From: Lachnospiraceae bacterium UBA1766
Lineage (GTDB): Bacteria > Bacillota > Clostridia > Lachnospirales > Lachnospiraceae
NCBI GenBank assembly: GCA_002314715.1
Contig: DCGY01000055.1
Location: forward strand, 1-22,720
Length of the DNA: 22,720 nt
Direction: 5' to 3'
Part shown: positions 16,818-22,720 of the stretch, piece after piece
How the letters are laid out: the number at the start of each line of letters is the position of its first letter
Position numbering within the stretch: the first letter of the stretch is position 1
Notes under the pieces: generated by a model
The model's database searches: none
What the model saw: only the letters and a program-made list of their open reading frames with translations
What the model was told of the DNA's origin: nothing
Program-made: the position numbers and the translations under genes

Positions 16818-18281
16818 TTACCAATACATATTTGTAATATAACGAAGAACACCCTGCGGGAAAATACCCAAAACCAGGATCAAAACCGTAAGTACAATCA
16901 ATGGAACCGTCATCAAAAAATTGGGCTCTTTCTTTTTCAAATTGGAATAATTGAACTCGTTTCCGGGCAGGAATCCCATGATGGTCACCGGCAACAAATA
17001 GCCTGCCGTCAAAAGCGCACTCACCAAAAGCACAATCACACCAAACCAGGAGAAGAATCCAATGTCCTCGGATAAAGCTCCCAGCGCCAAATACCACTTA
17101 CTCAAAAAACCTCCCGTAGGCGGAATACCGATCAAGCCAAGAGCCGCTATGGTATAGCACCAGATGGTTACAGGCATCTCCTTACCGATACCCCGAAGCT
17201 GGTCCACTCTGGTCTTACCGGTTTTGTAAATAATGGCACCGGCACACAGGAACAGGACAGCCTTAATCAGTCCATGGGACAATACATGCAACATACTGCC
17301 GCTAAAAGCCTTCTCTCCCATAACTGCCAAACCAAACAAAATGTAGGAAACCTGGCTAATCGTGGAATAAGCAAGGCGTTTCTTCATCACCGGCTCACCG
17401 TATGCCAGCATTGATCCCAAAAAGACCGTAACCAGGGTCAGGCTAAGCATTGCCTTCTGCACCCAGGTACCACGCAGAAACTCGGTACCAAACATATCAT
17501 AAATAACACGGACAATGGCCAGTACACCGGCTTTTGCAATCACCGCAGACAAAACACAGGACGCAGGCGCAGGTGCCACCGGATGGGCACTGGTAAGCCA
17601 TGCATGCATGGGAAACATACCGGCCTTCACGCCAAAGCCCAGAATCATAACCATGGCAACCACCAAAAACAGTCCCTGATTCCGCGCCAGTACACCGGCA
17701 TCAAATACGGAGCCCATACCAAAGTTTAAGGTCATGCCGTATTTGGAAATAAAGTAGATTCCAAACAACGCCGCATAGGCACCGCACAGGGAATACAATA
17801 AGTATTTCAGACCTGCCATTACCGCCTCATGGCTTTGATTATGCAAAACCAAAGGCATGGAGGTTAAGGTCAGCAATTCGAAACAAAAATAAAAAGTAAT
17901 CATATTTCCGGCACTGCACAGAAACATCAGCACACCGAAAACAATCAGATAAAATCCAAAATACCGTTCTTCTCTCTCCTCGTGCTTCATGTATTCAAAT
18001 GCGAATACCAACGCCGCCAGAAATACAATAACCGCCAGGCTTCCAAACAGCACTCCCACACGATCCAGACGAAGAGAAATCTCCAGGACGGATGAGAGGG
18101 AAAACAGCTTGTAACGAACTCCCAGCTCCTTTGTAGCAGCCACCGCAAAGGACACTGCGGAAATCACCATTACCAGGAAGGAAGCGCCAAGTGTGAACGG
18201 TCTTTTGCAGAACTTATGAAAGATTAACAGCAGGCAACCGGCCAAAACCGGCAGCAGGCTTGCAAGCAATAATACAACCAT
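16818..18281 (-). CDS. Antiporter-like proton-conducting subunit (MrpD/NuoN group)
   Basis: Second of the four antiporter-like subunits, 487 residues with about 14 membrane segments. Key residues are Glu135 (YFCFELLTL, TM5), Lys219 (LGFGVKAGMFPMHAWL, TM7), Lys250 (AHPVAPAPAS... VIAKAG, TM8), His336/Lys340 (LSHGLIKAVLF) and Lys395 (GGFLSKWYLAL, TM12). All positions needed for a proton half-channel are kept, so it is likely an active pump rather than a structural relic. It is closest in pattern to its neighbour on the 3' side; both have KRLAYSTIS between TM9 and TM10. The ATG has AAAGGAGG six bases away. It begins 12 bases after the upstream stop and ends 13 bases before the next ATG. Whether it acts in a complex with Mrp-like subunits or in another complex cannot be told from sequence. 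Confidence 0.87.
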   Translation of the reverse strand: MVVLLLASLLPVLAGCLLLIFHKFCKRPFTLGASFLVMVISAVSFAVAATKELGVRYKLFSLSSVLEISLRLDRVGVLFGSLAVIVFLAALVFAFEYMKHEEREERYFGFYLIVFGVLMFLCSAGNMITFYFCFELLTLTSMPLVLHNQSHEAVMAGLKYLLYSLCGAYAALFGIYFISKYGMTLNFGMGSVFDAGVLARNQGLFLVVAMVMILGFGVKAGMFPMHAWLTSAHPVAPAPASCVLSAVIAKAGVLAIVRVIYDMFGTEFLRGTWVQKAMLSLTLVTVFLGSMLAYGEPVMKKRLAYSTISQVSYILFGLAVMGEKAFSGSMLHVLSHGLIKAVLFLCAGAIIYKTGKTRVDQLRGIGKEMPVTIWCYTIAALGLIGIPPTGGFLSKWYLALGALSEDIGFFSWFGVIVLLVSALLTAGYLLPVTIMGFLPGNEFNYSNLKKKEPNFLMTVPLIVLTVLILVLGIFPQGVLRYITNMYW

Positions 18282-18293
18282 GGTCTTCCTCCT

Positions 18294-19793
18294 TTACGCA
18301 AACATTCCAAGGCCCTGTAAAATCCAGTCGGTGATCGGCTGGGAGAAGGTACCCAAATACAAATTCAAAAGAATAAACACAACCAAAACCACTCCGTAAA
18401 TGCCCTGTTTCTTTACCGGCACTACCGGGAATCGCTTCTCTCCCTCCACCGGTGTATAAATACGGATGGAAGCCTTCATAAAGTAAACTGCATTCAAGAT
18501 GGTACTGATTCCAAGAACAATCAATGCCGGAAGCATTTTGGTGAATTCAATCTGAAGCGCCGACTGGGCAAACAGCAATTTACTGATAAAGCCCGGGAAC
18601 AAAGGCACACCTACCATGGAGAGGGAACCTACCAGGAATGCCGCTCCGGCAATTTTGTTGCGATAAGCCGCTCCGGTCAAATCCTCCATCCTGCGGCTTT
18701 CTCCGGAAGCATCGCACAAGCCCTCGGAAGCAATAAACAATAAAGACTTGGTAGCCGCATGGGATAAAATGTGGAATACACTTGCCGCAATGGCAAAGTT
18801 GGTCCCCATACCGATTCCCATATAAATGTAACCGATTTGTGCTACGGATGAGAAAGCAACCATACGCTTTACATCCTTCTGGCGAATCGCACTTAAGGAG
18901 CCGAAAATCATTCCCATAAGACCAAATACAAACAGAATATCAATGATTCGGGAATTCTTAAATACATCGAAGCCGATGACTCTGTAAATAATCTTAATCA
19001 ACAAGAAAATGTAACCCTTGGAAACCAAGCTGGACAACACAGCCGAACTGGATACGGTGGAATAACCGTATGCGTTTGGCAACCAGGCATGGAACGGGAA
19101 CAACGCGCTCTTAATGGAAAGACCGATACTCATCATAACGATACAGCATAAAAGCGGTATCTGGTATTGATTGTTGGCAACCAGGACTGCTACCTGCTCC
19201 TTGATATTACTCATAAGCAGATGTCCGGTCAGGTCATACAATACGCAAAGTCCCAAAAGCAATAGGCCGGAACCCAACAAACTCATAATCATATATCTTA
19301 CCGCTGCCTCAATGGCATGTCCGGTCTGTCGAATCATAATCAAACCGCAGGCAGCAATGGTATTAATCTCTACGAATACGTATGCGGTAAATAAGTCGTT
19401 GGTATAAATCAAAGCCAAAAGGGAAGAAAGCAATAAATCCATCAGGATAAAATACAGTCCCTGTTTCTCTTCTGCCACATCGGCCTCCAGCTTTTTACTT
19501 CCACCGATGACAGACAACAGCATAATGATGCAGAAAAACAACGCCATACCTGCTTCCAGCACACCTGCACGAATTTCATTGCCCCAGGGTGCAGGGAAAT
19601 GGCCCATCATAAAGGTGTAGCTTTCACCGGTACCAAACAGGTATACCAGCAAAATCGCGGACAAAATACCGATTACCACAATTACAACAGTGTTTAACCA
19701 CTTGGCCGCCTTCTTCGGTAAAATAGAGGTGATGATTGCCGAAAACATGGAAATCATGATGGAGAAGAACGGTAAATTTTTTAAGAAATCCAT
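18294..19793 (-). CDS. MrpD/MbhH-like antiporter subunit
   Basis: First of the four antiporter-like subunits, 499 residues. Because it directly follows the mrpC-like gene it occupies the place of MrpD or MbhH. Key residues are Glu142 (AYVFVEINTIAACG, TM5), Lys228 (SIGLSIKSALFPFHAWLP, TM7), Lys259 (SSLVSKGYIF, TM8), His345/Lys349 (HILSHAATKSLLF) and Lys405 (GFISKLLFAQSAL, TM12). The segment AYGYSTVSSSAVLSSLVSKG replaces the usual HPxAPxPxS of the loop before TM8, which marks it off from the next three subunits. The ATG has an AGGAGGG site six bases away and overlaps the mrpC stop by one base, so translation is probably coupled. Confidence 0.88.
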   Translation of the reverse strand: MDFLKNLPFFSIMISMFSAIITSILPKKAAKWLNTVVIVVIGILSAILLVYLFGTGESYTFMMGHFPAPWGNEIRAGVLEAGMALFFCIIMLLSVIGGSKKLEADVAEEKQGLYFILMDLLLSSLLALIYTNDLFTAYVFVEINTIAACGLIMIRQTGHAIEAAVRYMIMSLLGSGLLLLGLCVLYDLTGHLLMSNIKEQVAVLVANNQYQIPLLCCIVMMSIGLSIKSALFPFHAWLPNAYGYSTVSSSAVLSSLVSKGYIFLLIKIIYRVIGFDVFKNSRIIDILFVFGLMGMIFGSLSAIRQKDVKRMVAFSSVAQIGYIYMGIGMGTNFAIAASVFHILSHAATKSLLFIASEGLCDASGESRRMEDLTGAAYRNKIAGAAFLVGSLSMVGVPLFPGFISKLLFAQSALQIEFTKMLPALIVLGISTILNAVYFMKASIRIYTPVEGEKRFPVVPVKKQGIYGVVLVVFILLNLYLGTFSQPITDWILQGLGMFA

Positions 19794-20167
19794 TACATTC
19801 CCTCCTCCTTTTTCAAGCGCATGGAGATTTCATCCAAATCCAGGGTATGATATTTCTTGTACAGGCGTACCGTAAGAGCCAGCATCAGGGCAGATACAGA
19901 TACGCTGACAACGATTCCGGTAAGTACCAGACCGCTGGGAATCGGATTAATATATGCCTCCACCGACTGGACGCCGTCCACTACAATGGGCACTCCTCTT
20001 CCGGTAATATAACCTTTTTCTGCCAGGAACAAATACACCGCGCAGTCCATAATATTCAAACCGATAATTTTCTTAATTAAATTCTTATGCAAAAGCAGGT
20101 TGGCCGCACCGATTGCAAACAAAATCATGGCAACGGCTTCCCCGTAGTTTACCAATAAATTTCCCAT
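19793..20167 (-). CDS. mrpC: Mrp subunit C (NuoK-like)
   Basis: A 124-residue membrane protein with three predicted helices, homologous to NuoK and MbhG. Helix 1 is VAMILFAIGAANLLLH, followed by KNLIKKIIGLNIMDCAVYLF. The third region NPIPSGLVLTGIVVSVSVSA is the conserved MrpC signature, usually DPLPQALVLTAIV; the leading acid is Asn here. It links the MrpB-like part to the first antiporter subunit in known complexes. The ATG has AAGGGGG eight bases away. The gene abuts the MrpB fusion upstream (stop at 20168) and overlaps the next gene by one base. Confidence 0.9.
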   Translation of the reverse strand: MGNLLVNYGEAVAMILFAIGAANLLLHKNLIKKIIGLNIMDCAVYLFLAEKGYITGRGVPIVVDGVQSVEAYINPIPSGLVLTGIVVSVSVSALMLALTVRLYKKYHTLDLDEISMRLKKEEGM

Positions 20168-21157
20168 CTAAAAGTCCCCCTTACGAAACATGACATAAAA
20201 GGTATACATGGTACAGGCAACCACCAGACCAACGCAGATATTTAATATCAAAATCAATCCGCTGGACAAAATCGCTCCCGGGGTACCAAGGGGAATATGA
20301 CTCTCCAAATGGTTTGCACCGGTAAAGAAAGAATAACTCTTTGCCAGACAGTAGGTGGTCAATGCACCGAAGCTGACATATTTATAGGTCTTCTCGGTAA
20401 ACATCTTCTCGGTTTTCTCAAAGCCAAAGGCACTCAGATACAAAATCAGTCCGGCACCTACAATCGCACCACCGGAGAAACCACCACCGGGAGACAGATG
20501 ACCGTTTAGGATAACATATACACCAAACAAAATAATAATCGGAACCAGAATGCTTGCGCATGCCTGCAGAATGGGATCGTCCTGTGGCTCATACATCCGG
20601 TCATCCTCTTCCTCCAGCCCGTTCTCCCGGTCCTCTTTCCGCTTCTTCTCTACCTTCTTCTTGCGTACATGAAGCAGAATCAAAACGGTAGTAGTCGCAG
20701 TAAACAGAACATTGGATTCTCCAAAGGTATCGAAGGCACGATAGTCCAAAATCATACCGGTTACAATGTTGACCGCACCGGTTTCCTGTAATCCATTCTC
20801 AATGTAACGGGCAGGCACTTCGTTATTCACAGCCTTGTCCGCTTCCCCGGTAGGAGGCAAATAGGCAACCATATACAGCAGAACGCCCGCCAAAATAATA
20901 CAGAACAAAACCGCACTGATTGCATATACCCGACGAAACAATCGAAGCAAAGGATTCTGCTCCACATCATAGACCTTCTCCTGGAGCTCCAGTTTTTCCT
21001 GCATACGTTCCTGCGAAATCTCTTCCGAATAGACAGGCTCCTTCTGGGGTTTCATTTCTACCTCCCCTACATAAGGATCCTTGGAACCGGACAACCAGCG
21101 CCAGAAACGGAAGGATTTCGTCTTTTGATATTCTTCTACAGATTTCTTTCGACTCAT
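20168..21157 (-). CDS. Fused MbhE-like and MrpB (MnhB) subunit
   Basis: A 329-residue fusion. Residues 1-75 are a hydrophilic, charged tail. Residues 76-165 are MbhE-like: one helix (79-99), the signature GAVNIVTGMILDYRAFDTFG (127-146) and a second helix to about 163. In classical Mrp this part sits at the C-terminal end of MrpA. A linker rich in Lys, Arg and Glu (164-195) leads to the MrpB/MnhB domain (196-329) with GHLSPGGGFSGGAIVGAG (219-236), the MnhB hallmark, and about four helices. The linker is charged enough to be an exposed cytoplasmic loop. The long N-terminal tail is not typical of either parent family as I know them. The ATG has AGGAGG about ten bases away and overlaps the upstream stop by four bases. 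Confidence 0.85.
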   Translation of the reverse strand: MSRKKSVEEYQKTKSFRFWRWLSGSKDPYVGEVEMKPQKEPVYSEEISQERMQEKLELQEKVYDVEQNPLLRLFRRVYAISAVLFCIILAGVLLYMVAYLPPTGEADKAVNNEVPARYIENGLQETGAVNIVTGMILDYRAFDTFGESNVLFTATTTVLILLHVRKKKVEKKRKEDRENGLEEEDDRMYEPQDDPILQACASILVPIIILFGVYVILNGHLSPGGGFSGGAIVGAGLILYLSAFGFEKTEKMFTEKTYKYVSFGALTTYCLAKSYSFFTGANHLESHIPLGTPGAILSSGLILILNICVGLVVACTMYTFYVMFRKGDF

Positions 21158-21438
21158 TCCAAACCTTCCTCCTTTTCTGTCTGCTTCTTATTCTCCTGTA
21201 CTACCTCAATGGCATGAATCTTCTTTAAGGTAGCAAAGAAAAGGATACTGGTAACGCCCGCACCGACAGCCGCTTCGGTAATGGCCAGGTCGGGAGATTC
21301 CAGACAAATCCAAATCATGGACATAATCAAAGAAAAGGACATGTATACCAAGACAGAGTTTAAAAGACTTTTGGTAAAGCTGACAGCCACTGCGCAAATC
21401 AATAAAAAGATCAGCAGAATTATTTGCAATGTATTCAT
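21154..21438 (-). CDS. DUF4040/MbhD-like subunit
   Basis: A 94-residue membrane protein with three helices. The motif ESPDLAITEAAVGAGVTSIL (47-66) identifies the DUF4040/MbhD group, which in classical Mrp is part of the C-terminal half of MrpA. In Mbh-type complexes it is a separate gene, as here. The conserved Glu55 in the membrane motif (AITEAAVG) is a likely proton- or Na+-path residue, by family knowledge. The ATG has GGAGGAGG seven bases away. It overlaps mrpG by four bases and the next gene by four bases. Confidence 0.88.
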   Translation of the reverse strand: MNTLQIILLIFLLICAVAVSFTKSLLNSVLVYMSFSLIMSMIWICLESPDLAITEAAVGAGVTSILFFATLKKIHAIEVVQENKKQTEKEEGLE

Positions 21439-21803
21439 TCTTTTTCCTCCTCCATGTCTTTTTTGTACTCCTCAAAGTTTTTGTAAACCTTGCAGTGCTC
21501 ATCGATATTTTCGTTGGTAACCACCTCCAGCTTGGCAAGCATATGGGATGCCACGGGAGAAGCATTCCAAAGGAAAATAATCACCAGTGCCATCTTCACG
21601 GTAGTCAGATTCCAACCGCATATAATCATAAGTCCCAAAATACAGGCAGACAATCCCAGGGTATCACCCATTGCCGCCGCATGCATTCTGTTCAGCGCAT
21701 ACTTATAACGAAATACTCCGTAGGTCTCAATCAGAAAAATTGCGGTGCCGATGAGAAGAAAAATGCCTCCGATTAAAAATTGAATCAACTCAAGAATTTC
21801 CAT
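21435..21803 (-). CDS. mrpG: Mrp subunit G
   Basis: A 122-residue protein with three membrane helices, of the MrpG/MnhG/MbhC family. The stretch IFLLIGTAIFLIETYGVFRY is followed by the family motif RMHAAAMGDTLGLSACILGL (about 39-58). Family knowledge: an accessory subunit needed for assembly and activity of the antiporter. The C-terminal 25 residues are highly charged. The ATG has AAAGGAG seven bases away, inside the mrpF gene, and the two genes overlap by 14 bases, so translation is probably coupled. Confidence 0.92.
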   Translation of the reverse strand: MEILELIQFLIGGIFLLIGTAIFLIETYGVFRYKYALNRMHAAAMGDTLGLSACILGLMIICGWNLTTVKMALVIIFLWNASPVASHMLAKLEVVTNENIDEHCKVYKNFEEYKKDMEEEKE

Positions 21804-22098
21804 TGTCCTTCTCCTTTCCCTGCTGCTGTCGCTTCTCTTCGTAAATTCCGATGTACACCTTGGAAATTACTACCACTGCCAGGAAGCTGACCATCGCATA
21901 AATCAAGCTGATATCCACCAAATAGTTTTCACCCAAAAGCTGGGACAAGATCACAATCATTACGATGGTAATGGAACCCATCATATTTACCGCTACAATA
22001 CGGTCTGCTATACGCGGTCCTCGAATGGCACGAAGGAGAAGCGCCAGCAGAAACAGTGCCATAATAATCAAAAGAGCCGTAAAAAAGATTTCCTTCAT
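21790..22098 (-). CDS. mrpF: Mrp subunit F
   Basis: A 102-residue membrane protein of the MrpF/MnhF/MbhB family with three helices. The family signature LRAIRGPRIADRIVAVNMMG (22-41) joins helix 1 and helix 2. The last ~22 residues are charged and may be a cytoplasmic tail. The ATG has GGAG six bases away and begins three bases after the mrpE stop. Confidence 0.92.
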   Translation of the reverse strand: MKEIFFTALLIIMALFLLALLLRAIRGPRIADRIVAVNMMGSITIVMIVILSQLLGENYLVDISLIYAMVSFLAVVVISKVYIGIYEEKRQQQGKEKDNGNS

Positions 22099-22101
22099 CG
22101 C

Positions 22102-22566
22102 CTACTCCATCCTTTCCAAACGTTTTAACAGTTTCACGAAAACAGAATCATCAATGCCCTCTGCGAAGCTCTTATCCAAACAATGCACCACATATTCATT
22201 TCCCTCCAAGGATACGGTAATGGTACCCGGAGTCAATGTAATGGAATTCGCCAGCAGAACTCTCGCCGCATTGGTCTTTAAATCCACGCGGAATCGCACG
22301 ATAGCGGGCTCCGCTTCATAGCGGGCGGTAAAAATCATTTTTACCACTGCCCCGTTAGCCTTTAATATTTCCAGAAGCAGAACTGCCAGATACTGCAAAA
22401 TCTGTCCCAGCTTCTTGATCAGCAACTTGTCGTAGGCCGGTTTATAAGATAGGAATTTGCAGATAAATCCGTACATCACTGCCGCAAATACCAGTCCGAA
22501 GAAAAAAATCTCCCAGGTAAACTGCCCGTTAAACACAATCCAAATCAATAAAAATACAACAAACAT
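22102..22566 (-). CDS. mrpE: Mrp subunit E
   Basis: First gene of the operon, 154 residues, MrpE/MnhE/MbhA family. The N-terminal two to three helices start MFVVFLLIWIVFNGQFTWEI. A soluble C-terminal domain holds the family motif ANSITLTPGTITVSLEGNEY (about 106-125). MrpE is known to help assembly of the complex and can dictate its activity. The ATG has AAAGGAG (minus strand) seven bases away and a promoter at 22605-22632. Length is normal for the family and no defect is seen. Confidence 0.92.
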   Translation of the reverse strand: MFVVFLLIWIVFNGQFTWEIFFFGLVFAAVMYGFICKFLSYKPAYDKLLIKKLGQILQYLAVLLLEILKANGAVVKMIFTARYEAEPAIVRFRVDLKTNAARVLLANSITLTPGTITVSLEGNEYVVHCLDKSFAEGIDDSVFVKLLKRLERME

Positions 22567-22604
22567 AGATTTACTCCTTTTTTCGTTCGTTTATTCCAAA
22601 AAAA

Positions 22605-22632
22605 ATTATAATCATTTCCACTGTAAAATCAA
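22605..22632 (-). promoter_or_regulatory. Promoter of the Mrp/Mbh-like operon
   Basis: On the minus strand TTGATT (22632-22627) and a perfect TATAAT (22610-22605) are 16 bases apart. Transcription would start near 22598, giving a leader of about 30 bases to mrpE. No regulatory hairpin or obvious operator was seen between this promoter and the divergent gene at 22702. Confidence 0.65.
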
Positions 22633-22701
22633 GGTTATTTCCCACAAGAATTGACAAAAAAGCTAATAAAACAACAGCATTTTGCAATAAGGAGGAATCA
22701 A

Positions 22702-22720
22702 ATGCCTGCTTTGCAGGCGC
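22702..22720 (+). CDS. Start of an unidentified divergent gene, cut by window end
   Basis: A strong AAGGAGG site (22689-22695) lies six bases before an ATG at 22702, reading MPALQA before the sequence ends. Six residues do not allow any assignment. A TTGACA box at 22651-22656 is upstream, but no clear -10 is found at the right distance. The direction is divergent from the Mrp-like operon, so a shared regulatory region is possible. Confidence 0.5.

Noticed and set aside
22651..22656. Perfect TTGACA as a promoter for the gene at 22702
   Set aside because: No acceptable -10 box at 16-18 bases; the sequence there is acagca. The hexamer alone is not sufficient evidence.

Overview
The window looks like chromosomal DNA of an anaerobic low-to-mid GC Bacillota, most likely a Clostridia member near Lachnospiraceae. 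This is inferred from strong AGGAGG ribosome sites, short leaders, A/T-rich spacers with sigma-A-type promoters, a one-chain clostridial-type PurL and an Mrp/Mbh-like operon. No rRNA, tRNA, CRISPR array, IS element or prophage signature was seen.

Left part (1-4.9 kb): a frameshifted PadR-type regulator remnant on the + strand faces carB. carA and carB lie on the minus strand as a tight pair and make carbamoyl phosphate for pyrimidines and arginine. Middle (4.9-11.6 kb, minus strand): an NhaC-family Na+/H+ antiporter with its own promoter and a hairpin behind it, then purL (FGAM synthase) with a strong terminator. Upstream of purL and in the same direction lie a TetR-family regulator and a small protein of unknown function. 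An OFA-family MFS transporter (11.8-13.1 kb) is divergent from that TetR unit and ends in a perfect 16-bp hairpin shared with the convergent operon.

Right part (13.2-22.6 kb, minus strand): a ten-gene operon with overlapping or nearly touching genes, read from a good promoter at 22605-22632. The order is mrpE, mrpF, mrpG, a DUF4040/MbhD-like gene, a fused MbhE-MrpB gene, mrpC, then four consecutive antiporter-like (NuoL/M/N, MrpA/D) subunits. The first seven genes follow the order of the membrane arm of Mbh-type complexes. No hydrogenase or other redox subunit follows; the operon ends at a terminator. All four large subunits keep the Glu/Lys residues expected in proton-translocating members. 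The last has a long C-terminal extension like the NuoL lateral-helix region. This four-pump, redox-free Mrp/Mbh hybrid is the most interesting system here. The window closes with the first six codons of a divergent + strand gene.
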